A DNA stretch of 64,000 nucleotides from an uncultured Aquimarina sp. (GTDB lineage Bacteria; Bacteroidota; Bacteroidia; Flavobacteriales; Flavobacteriaceae): contig NZ_CANLYD010000001.1 in the NCBI RefSeq assembly GCF_947495315.1, positions 1-64,000 on the forward strand, read 5' to 3'. Within the stretch, counting starts at the first letter, position 1. Each line of letters opens with the position of its first letter. Below the pieces are notes generated by a model. It was not told where the DNA came from, did not search any database, and saw only the letters and a list, made by a program, of their open reading frames with translations. Both the position numbers and the translations under genes were made by a program. This document shows positions 37,614-46,067 of the stretch, in pieces.

Positions 37614-37632
37614 ATGTTTCGCGAAGCATAAA
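37611..37632. repeat. Near-perfect 22-bp palindrome
   Basis: TTTATGTTTCGCGAAGCATAAA is self-complementary except for one T-G pair. It is the third symmetric element in this 107-bp stretch, directly overlapping the end of the terminator. Confidence 0.7.
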
Positions 37633-37751
37633 CAGTTGGTCTAACTAATCCACCATTTTATTCGTTTATCGTTTAATATTATAAGGTAAATTTTGTAAAA
37701 CATTCATTATCTAAGGGTTTTAACTTTTTTGAAAATATCATTTTCTAAAAT

Positions 37752-37798
37752 TCCGTAACCCTACGTATAATGATACAATACAGTTATATGTATCTTGT
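37752..37798 (+). promoter_or_regulatory. Operator copy 1 and -7 position, kinase promoter
   Basis: The dyad TCCGTA-ACCC-TACGTA (37752-37767) is the reverse complement of copy 2 with one mismatch. The -7-like TATCTTGT begins at 37791, 24 bp after the dyad. It is only a partial match to TAnnTTTG. The kinase start codon lies 13 bp beyond. Confidence 0.72.
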
Positions 37799-37810
37799 AC
37801 ATATTAAATT

Positions 37811-39868
37811 ATGTGTATGTCTAGATTAAAAATACTCCTATATTTTGCTATTATTTTTCCTTTTTTACTGATATCCCAGGAAAAGGAAGGTATGATTCGG
37901 TTGATGAATATGCTAGAAAAAGAAACTAATGAAACTATAAAACTAGAAATTTTAGATTCCTTAAGTGATAATATTTATCCATTTCACAGAACAGATCAGG
38001 CATTTTATCATAAAAATTATCCTAAATATTGTTTAAAATGTATTGACTTAGCGAATAGACTGGAGGACTTTGATCTTGCAGCAAAAAAAACCGCTCAATT
38101 AAGCAATCATTATTTGCAAGTTATTGATAAACCTGATTCGGCATTGATAATAATAGAAAATTCCCTTAGGGATAGTAGTGGCATAAAAAACAAAAGTAAC
38201 CTAGGACATTTACTGGTAAAAAGAGGAGGGGTCTATTATGAGATAGACGATTTGAAAAAAGCAATAATTGAGTACGAAGCAGCGCAAAAGATGTATCAAA
38301 AAAGTAGAGATACTATCTATGAAGCTGATGCAGTTTATTTTTCAGGACAAACTCACGAGCGTTTAGGAAACCTGACACAAGCAATTCTTAAATACCAATC
38401 TGCTTATGAATTGTATGCTGCAATGAAAGATACATCTTATATGGCATTTGCTAAGATAGGGGTTTCAGGAATTTTTAGTCAATTATATCTATTGGATGAA
38501 TCTTTTGAAGAAAGACAAGAAATCAAAACATTACTGGAGCAGAGCAAAAATAAAGACTTTGGGGTTTTATCCGAATTACACCTAAATGATGCACGTGATT
38601 TTGTGAAAAAGAAAGAGTATAAAGCAGAAGAAAAATCACTTTTAGAAGCGTTCCGATTGTCTAAATATAATTCTAACTTATATAATCAAACTTCTAGGTT
38701 GGCTGCATATCTAGTTGAGTTTTATGCTAAGCAAAATCGTTTAGAAATTGCTGAAAAATACTTGGATACCTTAAATTCTAATAAGAGTTTTATACAAAGT
38801 AACTATGGGCAGTTATTCTACTTACAAGCCCAAGGAGCATTAAAAATAGCTCAAGGTAAGTATAATGAAGCCATTCCTTTTTTTGAAAAAAAATTAATAC
38901 TAAGAAAGAATTCTAATGATGTAAGGGGTGAGCTTTTTGTACAAAAAGATTTGTACAAAGCCTATAAATCGAATGAAGAGCTAACAAAGGCTTTAAACCA
39001 TTTAGAGGTTTATGATAAACTAAAAGATTCTGTTTATAATCTGGATAGATCTAATAGCGTCATTTATTATAAAACACTGTATGAAACTGAGAAAAAGGAG
39101 AGTGAAATACAAATTCAAAAAGCAAATATAGAAGCTTTAGAAACTATAAATAAGACTCGCAATACTCTATTTATCTTTGTTGTTCTAGGGTTGATTTTGT
39201 TATTCTTTATTATTTATTTGATCCGTAATCGAATGTTTTTAGTCAGAAACAAAAAAACACAACAATCTTTTTTACAAGAACTTTTACAAACTCAGGAGCG
39301 AGTAAGCAAACGTATTTCTAAAGATTTACATGATAGTGTTGGTCAAAGTCTATTATTGGTTAAAAATAAATTAGTTCAGAATAATGATGAAAAATCTGCT
39401 GTTATCGTAGATGAGGTAATTGATGAAGTACGTGAGATATCCAGAACTCTACATCCTTTTAAGTTAGAAGAAATAGGTCTTACAGGAACTATACAAAGTA
39501 GTGTGGATGCAATTGATGAAAACTACGATATCTTTATCTCTACTAAGATTGATAATATCGATGGTATTTTTGACCAGGAAAAAGAAATCAATATATATAG
39601 ACTGGTACAAGAAAGTTTTAATAATATACTGAAGCATTCTAATGCTACTTCGGCAGAGATCAAAATAGATAATAATTCTAATGAGATAAGAATATCAATT
39701 ACTGATAATGGCAAAGGATTTGATATAGAAAGCGAAAGAATTATTCATTCTAAAATTGGGCTTAAAACATTAAGTGAAAGATCAAAGTTTTTAAGAGCTA
39801 CTTTTAGTATTGTATCCGATCTGAATAAAGGAACTAAATTGACTTTTAATATCCCTAAAAATGTTTAA
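37811..39868 (+). CDS. TPR-containing sensor histidine kinase (HisKA_3 type)
   Basis: 685 residues from the ATG at 37811; a second ATG at 37817 is equally good. A signal peptide (ending LLISQ) leads into a periplasmic domain of TPR-like helices (about 60-430; for example YYEIDDLKKAIIEYEAAQKMYQ). One membrane helix lies at about 452-472 (LFIFVVLGLILLFFIIYLI). The cytosolic part has the HisKA_3 dimerization domain with phosphoacceptor H507 in KDLHDSVGQSL, and an HATPase domain with NNILKHSNA and DNGKGFD. It resembles NarX/LiaS-like kinases with a TPR sensor. It overlaps the response regulator gene by 8 bp, and its promoter carries the TACGTA dyad. Confidence 0.93.
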   Translation: MCMSRLKILLYFAIIFPFLLISQEKEGMIRLMNMLEKETNETIKLEILDSLSDNIYPFHRTDQAFYHKNYPKYCLKCIDLANRLEDFDLAAKKTAQLSNHYLQVIDKPDSALIIIENSLRDSSGIKNKSNLGHLLVKRGGVYYEIDDLKKAIIEYEAAQKMYQKSRDTIYEADAVYFSGQTHERLGNLTQAILKYQSAYELYAAMKDTSYMAFAKIGVSGIFSQLYLLDESFEERQEIKTLLEQSKNKDFGVLSELHLNDARDFVKKKEYKAEEKSLLEAFRLSKYNSNLYNQTSRLAAYLVEFYAKQNRLEIAEKYLDTLNSNKSFIQSNYGQLFYLQAQGALKIAQGKYNEAIPFFEKKLILRKNSNDVRGELFVQKDLYKAYKSNEELTKALNHLEVYDKLKDSVYNLDRSNSVIYYKTLYETEKKESEIQIQKANIEALETINKTRNTLFIFVVLGLILLFFIIYLIRNRMFLVRNKKTQQSFLQELLQTQERVSKRISKDLHDSVGQSLLLVKNKLVQNNDEKSAVIVDEVIDEVREISRTLHPFKLEEIGLTGTIQSSVDAIDENYDIFISTKIDNIDGIFDQEKEINIYRLVQESFNNILKHSNATSAEIKIDNNSNEIRISITDNGKGFDIESERIIHSKIGLKTLSERSKFLRATFSIVSDLNKGTKLTFNIPKNV

Positions 39869-40493
39869 ACCTGATATATTAATAGCAGATGATCATCCTT
39901 TATTGTTAAAAGGATTAGAGGAATTCTTAAAAGAACGAAACCATAAAGTCATAGCGACTTGTTCTGATGGATTATCCGCATATAATAGTATTATAAAAGA
40001 AAAACCTGACATAGCTATATTGGATATAGACATGCCACATTTGTCGGGAATTGATATTGCAAAAAAATGTAAGCGACATCAGGTTTCTACCAAGATAGTG
40101 TTGATTACATTACATAAAGAGAAAAAATTGTACGAGAATGCGGTTCAATACAATATCCATGGATATTTGTTAAAGGAATTTGCGTTAAGTGAAATTGAAG
40201 CATGTATTCAGAGTTTGTCAAAGGGCAACCCGTATTTTAGTGAAAGGATTTATAAACGTTTTACTAATAGGACACAAAGTGATAATTCAATAAAAGACCT
40301 TACACCTTCAGAAGTAAAAATACTTAAACGAATAGCTGCTGAGATGACAAGTTCCGAGATTGCAGAGGCTCTTAGCATATCTGTTCGTACGGTAGAAAAA
40401 CATCGTGCTAACATCATAAGAAAACTAGGTTTGGAACAAAAATCTAACGCTTTACTAATATGGTCTCAGCAAAATAAAGAGTCATTGGTATAA
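39861..40493 (+). CDS. NarL/LuxR-family response regulator
   Basis: 210 residues. The receiver domain (about 3-120) has the acidic pair D10/D11, phosphoacceptor D55 in AILDIDMP, a threonine in VLITLH and the lysine in YLLKEF. The C-terminal helix-turn-helix is TPSEVKILKRIAAEMTSSEI then LSISVRTVEKHRANIIRKL. The start overlaps the kinase gene by 8 bp, so the pair is cotranslated. It should bind DNA as a phosphorylated dimer. The TACGTA-N4-TACGTA dyad in the three nearby promoters is the obvious candidate site (TACxxxT heptamers are typical for NarL). Confidence 0.95.
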   Translation: MFKPDILIADDHPLLLKGLEEFLKERNHKVIATCSDGLSAYNSIIKEKPDIAILDIDMPHLSGIDIAKKCKRHQVSTKIVLITLHKEKKLYENAVQYNIHGYLLKEFALSEIEACIQSLSKGNPYFSERIYKRFTNRTQSDNSIKDLTPSEVKILKRIAAEMTSSEIAEALSISVRTVEKHRANIIRKLGLEQKSNALLIWSQQNKESLV

Positions 40494-40512
40494 ATTTTCT
40501 GTAATTCGTATT

Positions 40513-40559
40513 TACGTAGGGTTACGTATTTCATTAAGATGTAAAGATGAATACTTTTG
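40513..40559 (+). promoter_or_regulatory. Operator copy 2 and -7 element, first lectin operon
   Basis: TACGTA-GGGT-TACGTA (40513-40528), then 23 bp, then TACTTTTG (40552-40559), an exact TAnnTTTG. The start codon is 28 bp further. No -33 TTTG lies at the usual place, as expected of an activator-dependent promoter. Confidence 0.82.
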
Positions 40560-40587
40560 ATCTGTTCATCCCAAAATCTTATTGAAA

Positions 40588-42024
40588 ATGAAATACATTA
40601 CTTCGATTATTTTTTATCTATTACCAGCAATTTTAGTAGCAAGCCATGCACAGACAGTGGTTAATGGTTTTGCAATGAATAATGATGCAAGGCATATAAG
40701 AGATAATATTTTTGAACTTACTCCAGCTACGAATACAAAAAATGGTCAAATTTGGTTTACAGAAACGCTTGATTTAAGTAAAGACTTTACGATTGACGCG
40801 ATATTGAATTTTGGATCTAAAGGTTCTAATGGAGCGGATGGTATTACTTTTACCTTACAAAATGAATGCCTGAGTGCTGGTAGTGGAGGTGGTGGACTTG
40901 GTATTTCTGGAGTCACTCCATCTTTCATTGTAGAATTTGACACTTTTAGAAATTTTCAAACACTAAGCGATCCGGCAGAAGATCATCTCGCAATGTTTAA
41001 AAATGGGGGTTTAGATCATGATAGTAGTAATCTTTTAAGCAACTACTTGGGTTCCAATACTGTAAAAGTTACCAATCTTGAAGATGGAACCAACAAAACA
41101 ATCAAAATTACATGGGTAGCATCAACGAAGACTTTGGAGGTTTTTTTACAAAGCACGTTACGTTTAAGATTTATAGGTGACATAGCAGGCATTATTGGAA
41201 ATACTGTTACCTACTGGGGTTTTACAGCATCTACAGGAGCTTCAAATAATAGACAAAGAGTAGAAGTTATAAATTTACCTGATAATCGTGTGACTTTATC
41301 AGATCAAAAGATTTGTGAGGGAGAATCTATTCAAAACGGATTAATTGGGGTAAGTAATCCTGTATGGTCACCAGAAACAGGTGTAAGTGATATTAATATT
41401 CTAAATCCTATTTTTTCTCCAACAGATACTACACAATATACAGTAAGTTATCAGGATAATTGTAATGGTATTACCTTGAATCAATCTTTTACAATTGTTG
41501 TAGATCCAAAACCAAGCACATCCGAAATCAATGGATCAGATAATATAATTTGTAATACAAACTTCCCCGAAATTTATAGCGTAACTAATACTACAGGAAG
41601 TAACTATAATTGGTCTGTTCCTGAAGGAGCTACCATTTTGTCAGGGCAAGGGTCAAATGAAATTGAAGTTGAGTTTAATGAAAATTCCGGAAATATAAGT
41701 GTTATAGAAACTAATTCAATAGGCTGTACAGGGGATGCAAAAACTATTGAAGTTTCGTGCTTAACATTGAGTACAGTAGATATAGCATTGAATGATTTTA
41801 GTGTTTACCCTAATCCCGTAACTAACAATAGACTTTCTGTTCAGAGTGATAAAATAATAAATGTTATAGATCTTATTACAATAAGTGGACAAATTATCCG
41901 GACTATTAAGAACCCGAAATTAGTTAACAATACATATACCATTTCTAATCTTATTAGTGGTTTATACTTTATACGAATTACAAGCAATAAGAAACAGGTA
42001 TTCCAAAAGATCTTAGTGAATTAA
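40588..42024 (+). CDS. Secreted L-type lectin-like protein with PKD-like domain and T9SS type A tail
   Basis: 478 residues from the ATG at 40588; an in-frame TTG six bases earlier is ignored. The signal peptide ends about AHAQ. Residues about 25-225 match bacterial L-type lectin domains: GSNGADGITFTLQN, then GLGISGVTPSFIVEFDTFRN, the acidic metal-binding patch DPAEDHLAMF, and YWGFTASTGASNN. Two Ig/PKD-like segments follow (about 240-400). The last ~75 residues are a Por secretion tail (FSVYPNPVTNNRLSV, LISGLYFIRITS). The protein should sit at the cell surface and bind a glycan. It begins the operon downstream of operator copy 2. A close paralogue lies at 43826. Confidence 0.9.
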   Translation: MKYITSIIFYLLPAILVASHAQTVVNGFAMNNDARHIRDNIFELTPATNTKNGQIWFTETLDLSKDFTIDAILNFGSKGSNGADGITFTLQNECLSAGSGGGGLGISGVTPSFIVEFDTFRNFQTLSDPAEDHLAMFKNGGLDHDSSNLLSNYLGSNTVKVTNLEDGTNKTIKITWVASTKTLEVFLQSTLRLRFIGDIAGIIGNTVTYWGFTASTGASNNRQRVEVINLPDNRVTLSDQKICEGESIQNGLIGVSNPVWSPETGVSDINILNPIFSPTDTTQYTVSYQDNCNGITLNQSFTIVVDPKPSTSEINGSDNIICNTNFPEIYSVTNTTGSNYNWSVPEGATILSGQGSNEIEVEFNENSGNISVIETNSIGCTGDAKTIEVSCLTLSTVDIALNDFSVYPNPVTNNRLSVQSDKIINVIDLITISGQIIRTIKNPKLVNNTYTISNLISGLYFIRITSNKKQVFQKILVN

Positions 42025-42066
42025 ACAAATCATTATTTACTACTCAGTTTTCTAATAATTTAAAAA

Positions 42067-42561
42067 ATGAAACTAATGAATATCAATAAAAAAGTATTCC
42101 TGATCATTTTCTCTACAATGCTTTTAGAGATAGCGGCACAAGAAGCTGTAGTAACGTTAGGTGCTGAAATAACTGATGTTGGAGGAAGTATTAGTTATAC
42201 AATAGGTCAAATAGTTTATATACCAATGTCTGGAACTAGCGGTTCTATTGTCCCTGGAGTTCAGCAAAGTGTAGAAATTAATGTACTAGATGTTGATGAT
42301 ATAGAAAAACCGGATATTGAGATTACTGTTTATCCAAACCCAATGCATGATCATTTGATTATAGAGTTACAGACTTTTAAACAAGAGTTTGACTATCTAC
42401 TATATGATACATTAGGAAGAGAGATTAAATCTAATAAAATACAGGAAGATAAAACTGTAATTTCCTTACAAGATTTTCCCGATGGTACTTATTTTTTAAA
42501 AGTGTACTCTTTTAATAAAACAATGCGAACATTTCAAATAATTAAAGCATCTAAAAACTAA
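42067..42561 (+). CDS. Short secreted protein with T9SS type A sorting domain
   Basis: 164 residues. Signal peptide to about IAAQ. Residues 25-80 hold a glycine-rich pattern, GGSISYTIGQIVY then GVQQSVEI, found in many small Bacteroidota secreted proteins. Residues about 88-160 are a Por secretion tail (VYPNPMHDHLIIEL, LQDFPDGTYFLKVYS). There is no catalytic or binding domain beyond that, so it may be a structural surface component. It lies 42 bp after the lectin gene and 6 bp before the next gene. Confidence 0.83.
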   Translation: MKLMNINKKVFLIIFSTMLLEIAAQEAVVTLGAEITDVGGSISYTIGQIVYIPMSGTSGSIVPGVQQSVEINVLDVDDIEKPDIEITVYPNPMHDHLIIELQTFKQEFDYLLYDTLGREIKSNKIQEDKTVISLQDFPDGTYFLKVYSFNKTMRTFQIIKASKN

Positions 42562-42567
42562 AATTAC

Positions 42568-43356
42568 ATGAAAAACCGATACAGTATATTAGTTGCATTA
42601 CTTATAGCTACTATTAATTGGGCTCAAATTCCTGAAAAAATGAGTTACCAGGCCATTCTAAGAAGTGCAGATGACATACCGCTGGATAATCAATCTATTG
42701 GAATGCGGTTAAGTATTCTGAATGATAGTCCTACAGGCACTGCAGTATATTCAGAAACCCATACGTTAATGACTAATAAAAATGGTTTAATAAGTTTAGA
42801 AATAGGAACAGGTACTATTGTAAACGGAGTTTTTGCAACGATAGATTGGTCTTTGGGAACCTATTTTATCCAAACTGAAACCGATCTTACTGGAGGAACA
42901 AATTATACAATTACAGGAACTAGCCAATTATTAAGTGTTCCTTATGCCTTACACGCTAAAACGGTAGAAGAACCCATTTATACTATTGGTTTGAATAGAG
43001 ATTTGGGCGGCTACGTATTTTATGTTACTCCTAATGGAAAACATGGATTGGTTGCAGCTTTGAGAGATCAAAGTGACAGTATTACTTGGTATAGAGCAAA
43101 TAACGTATGTAGCAATTCAGAAAACCATGATAGTAATGGTCAACAATTTACAGATTGGCGTTTGCCAACAATAAATGAATTGTACATGATGTTCCTTAAA
43201 CGATCAGAAATAGGGGCTTTTGATTCCTTTTGGTATTGGAGTTCAACAGAAAGTACCGCAGAAAAAGCATTAGGTTTTTATTTTGGTGGTAGTGGAGGTT
43301 CCGGTGATCCAAATAAGGCTATCTCATACAGAGTACGCTGTATTCGTTCTTTCTGA
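42568..43356 (+). CDS. Secreted protein with tail-fibre-like N-terminus and DUF1566/Lcl-like C-terminus
   Basis: 262 residues. After a signal peptide the segment PEKMSYQAILRSADD, then SLEIGTGTIVNGVF, and SVPYALHAKTVEE form a beta-rich N-terminal module often placed before variable C-terminal domains in Bacteroidota. Residues about 145-262 resemble DUF1566/Lcl: GGYVFYVTPNGKHGL, DWRLPTINELYMM, YWSSTES, YRVRCIRSF. Similar folds bind ligands on the cell surface of other bacteria. No T9SS tail is seen. It is 6 bp after the preceding gene and ends the first lectin operon just before operator copy 3. Confidence 0.8.
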   Translation: MKNRYSILVALLIATINWAQIPEKMSYQAILRSADDIPLDNQSIGMRLSILNDSPTGTAVYSETHTLMTNKNGLISLEIGTGTIVNGVFATIDWSLGTYFIQTETDLTGGTNYTITGTSQLLSVPYALHAKTVEEPIYTIGLNRDLGGYVFYVTPNGKHGLVAALRDQSDSITWYRANNVCSNSENHDSNGQQFTDWRLPTINELYMMFLKRSEIGAFDSFWYWSSTESTAEKALGFYFGGSGGSGDPNKAISYRVRCIRSF

Positions 43357-43366
43357 AAACTGTAAT

Positions 43367-43413
43367 TACGTAAGGCTACGTATGTTTTAGCATGCGGTTA
43401 ACATTTAGTTTTG
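43367..43413 (+). promoter_or_regulatory. Operator copy 3 and -7 element, second lectin operon
   Basis: TACGTA-AGGC-TACGTA (43367-43382) lies 10 bp after the previous stop codon. TAGTTTTG (43406-43413) is an exact TAnnTTTG and starts 24 bp after the dyad. The start codon follows 27 bp later. Confidence 0.82.
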
Positions 43414-43440
43414 TTATAGTCAAATTTCAAAATTGAAATA

Positions 43441-43785
43441 ATGAAATTAAAACAACTTTCTTTAGCAACACTTGCGTTATCTTTTATATATGATGAGGCT
43501 CAAGTTCTCCATGCAGAAAGGAATGCCTTAATTGACCTGTTTAATACTACAAACATATATAATTGGATTGATACTACGAATTGGAATACCAATGAATCTG
43601 TAATCTGGACAGGTGTAACAGTTAGCAATAATAGTGTTGTTTCACTAGGTTTTGAGAGTGATAATCTCAACGCTTCTCTTAGAGATTTACTCAATGTAAA
43701 GGATATTGAATTTAGCAACAATGAAGTATTTGGAAGAATCTTAAGCTCTTTTGAAAACCTGAAAACCTTGTTTGATATTGCATGA
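43441..43785 (+). CDS. Truncated leucine-rich-repeat-like secreted protein (possible remnant)
   Basis: 114 residues. The N-terminus resembles the cap of bacterial LRR surface proteins: AERNALIDLFNTTN, then NWIDTTNWNT, WTGVTVSNNSVVSLGF, and two incomplete repeats (DNLNASLRDLLNVKDIEFSNNEVFG). Full-length relatives continue with many repeats and often a T9SS tail; here the frame simply ends. The signal peptide (LSLATLALSFIYDEAQV) also looks damaged. The piece sits right behind a well-formed regulated promoter, so it is transcribed but may be a relic, or it may serve as a short leader gene of the second lectin operon. Confidence 0.65.
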   Translation: MKLKQLSLATLALSFIYDEAQVLHAERNALIDLFNTTNIYNWIDTTNWNTNESVIWTGVTVSNNSVVSLGFESDNLNASLRDLLNVKDIEFSNNEVFGRILSSFENLKTLFDIA

Positions 43786-43825
43786 ACAAAACTTTTTTTA
43801 ATAGTTAATTACCAAAACAGGTGAT

Positions 43826-44815
43826 ATGAAAAATACATTGATGTTAACTTTTTTATTAGTCTTATTGTCTTTGTCTTATAGGGTAGAAGCACAGTTTATC
43901 TTAAAAAACAGTGCGATTCCATTAGGTAATGACTGTTACCAATTAACACCCGACGAAAAATCAACAACAGGTCAAATTTGGAATGAAAAGAAGCTTGATT
44001 TAGAAAAAGATTTTACTATTGAAGCTACCATCAATTTAGGGGCGAAAAATAGTGGAGCCGACGGTATCACTTTTATACTTCAGAGTAGTTGTTTGTTTGA
44101 AGGAAGTGGTGCAGGAGGTATAGGTGTTTCTGGAATTAAGCCTTCGTTTATTGTTGAGTTTGATACGTTCAGAAATAGCTCACAAGGTGACCCACCTGAT
44201 GAATCTGGCAAAGATCATATCGCTATGTTCAGAAATGGTGTAATAAAACACAATAGTTTTTATCACCTAAATAATGATGTAGGATCCATAAGGACTGTTG
44301 TGGTTGATGATATGGAAAATGGAGAGGATATTCCTGTCAGGTTTACTTGGATTGCGTTGGATAAATCATTAGGTATTTATTATATGGATTCGTTAATTCT
44401 AAGATATAAAGTGAATATGTTTAATGATATTTTTGGAGATGAAACATTAGTCTATTGGGGGTTTACAGCTGGAACTGGAGGGTCCAGCAACAAGCAATCT
44501 GTGTGTATTACTTCCTTTCCAAGAGACGAAGCACTTGTAGATAACAATACTTGTAGTTTAAGTATTGAGAATTTCAGAGAAAAGAGTATAGATATATTTC
44601 CCAATCCGGTTAGAAACATATTGCATGTCAATTTTAAAAGCGAAATTATTACTCCTTCTCTAGAGCTTTTTGATTTAAACGGAAAGCAGATAAAAGTTGT
44701 AAATAATATGTTGTTAAACAACAATATCTCATTGAATTCATTAGCATCCGGAACCTATTTTATCAAAATTAGAAACCAGCAAAGAGTTATTATAAACAAA
44801 ATTCTGAAACTATAG
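43826..44815 (+). CDS. Second secreted L-type lectin-like protein with T9SS type A tail
   Basis: 329 residues, paralogous to the lectin at 40588. It has the same order: signal peptide (VEAQ), TTGQIWNEKKLDLEKDFTIEA, SGADGITFILQ, GGIGVSGIKPSFIVEFDTFRN, the acidic KDHIAMF patch, and YWGFTAGTGGSSN. It lacks the PKD-like middle of its paralogue. The C-terminal ~70 residues are a Por secretion tail (DIFPNPVRNILHVNF, LASGTYFIKI). The two lectins therefore share the binding domain but differ in spacer length. It is 40 bp after the LRR remnant and probably in its operon. Confidence 0.88.
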   Translation: MKNTLMLTFLLVLLSLSYRVEAQFILKNSAIPLGNDCYQLTPDEKSTTGQIWNEKKLDLEKDFTIEATINLGAKNSGADGITFILQSSCLFEGSGAGGIGVSGIKPSFIVEFDTFRNSSQGDPPDESGKDHIAMFRNGVIKHNSFYHLNNDVGSIRTVVVDDMENGEDIPVRFTWIALDKSLGIYYMDSLILRYKVNMFNDIFGDETLVYWGFTAGTGGSSNKQSVCITSFPRDEALVDNNTCSLSIENFREKSIDIFPNPVRNILHVNFKSEIITPSLELFDLNGKQIKVVNNMLLNNNISLNSLASGTYFIKIRNQQRVIINKILKL

Positions 44816-44885
44816 TATTTAGTATAAAGCCTATCAATAATAAATGATTGAAAACATCTTAAAAAATAATTTTAATACCTACATT

Positions 44886-45842
44886 ATGAAAACAAGAATA
44901 CAAATTTTGACAATTTTGTTAATGATCAGTTCCATAGGTTTTTCCCAAATCCAACCTTTTGGACATTTAACAATCTTCTCTGAGGATGGTGATAAGTTTA
45001 TTTTAATACTAAATGGAGAACAAATAAATGAAGAACCACAAACTAATCTACGAGTGGAAGAATTAATAAACCCCCATTATAATGCAAAAATAATTTTTGA
45101 AGATGAAGGTTTATTATCAATAAGTAAAAACTTTTTGAGAATAGCAGATGTAGATGGAATTATGAGTGATGTAACCTATAAGGTGAGAAAGAAAAGAGGA
45201 AAATTGAAGTTGAGTTATTTTTCCAGTGTTCCCGTAGTCGAAGGCTTTGTGGTGCCCTCAAATGTCTATGTTACCAGATATGGACATTCTAATCCTCCAG
45301 TACAAGAAATAATTACTCAAGAAGAAGGAAGTATTACCCAAACAACCACTACATCCTCTACTGTAGGAATAGATGCTAATGTAAATTTACCGGGAATTAA
45401 TGTAAATGTTTCGGTCAATGATCCATTGGGATCCACTACAATTAAAGAAACAACTATAGTTACTACAACGGACGGTTATGTTGATGATAGTGAACATGGA
45501 AGTTATTATAATGATGAACGAAATAATGGATCAAGGGGTTGTAAAAACAAAAGTAAAATGTGGCAACAAGATTTTAAAGATGCATTAAGCTCTATAAAAA
45601 ATATAGGCTACGATCAAACAAAACTTGAAACAGCTAAACAAATCGTTTCCGGTAATTGCATGAGTGCAATACAGATTAAGCATATCTGTGATTTATTCGG
45701 ATACGAGGCTTCTAAATTAGATTTTGCTAAATACGCTTTCGATTATTGCGTAGAGCCTAATAATTATTTTAAAGTGCATAAAACTTTTAATGCTACAACC
45801 AGTATCAATGAACTAAATGAATATATCCAAAATAGCTATTAA
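44886..45842 (+). CDS. Secreted DUF4476 protein
   Basis: 318 residues from the ATG at 44886 (MKTRIQILTILLM); the longer frame from 44844 lacks a signal peptide. After the signal peptide (ending FSQ) a beta-rich region with an HLTIFSEDGDKFILILNG motif (about 20-120) is followed by a low-complexity TTTTS stretch and an NVNVSVNDP segment. Residues about 220-315 hold a DUF4476 domain: QDFKDALSSIKNIGYDQTKLE, then LDFAKYAFDYCVEPNNYFKV. DUF4476 proteins are common, secreted and of unknown function in this phylum. It is last in the second lectin operon; no terminator is obvious. Confidence 0.83.
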   Translation: MKTRIQILTILLMISSIGFSQIQPFGHLTIFSEDGDKFILILNGEQINEEPQTNLRVEELINPHYNAKIIFEDEGLLSISKNFLRIADVDGIMSDVTYKVRKKRGKLKLSYFSSVPVVEGFVVPSNVYVTRYGHSNPPVQEIITQEEGSITQTTTTSSTVGIDANVNLPGINVNVSVNDPLGSTTIKETTIVTTTDGYVDDSEHGSYYNDERNNGSRGCKNKSKMWQQDFKDALSSIKNIGYDQTKLETAKQIVSGNCMSAIQIKHICDLFGYEASKLDFAKYAFDYCVEPNNYFKVHKTFNATTSINELNEYIQNSY

Positions 45843-46067
45843 AAATAAAATTAATTTTGAGTTGAATATATAAACCTGAACGCTAATGAGTTTGTATTTA
45901 GTTTTTGATAAAAATTAGCTATCTATTAAATTTACTATGCGCGCATACAATAAGATTGCAGTTTCTTTTATCAAAAAGGGAAGAATACATATCTTGCTCT
46001 TCAGTTTTTTTAGTATTATAAGTAATATGCTATAATTACGCACAATACACACTCAATATTATAATAT

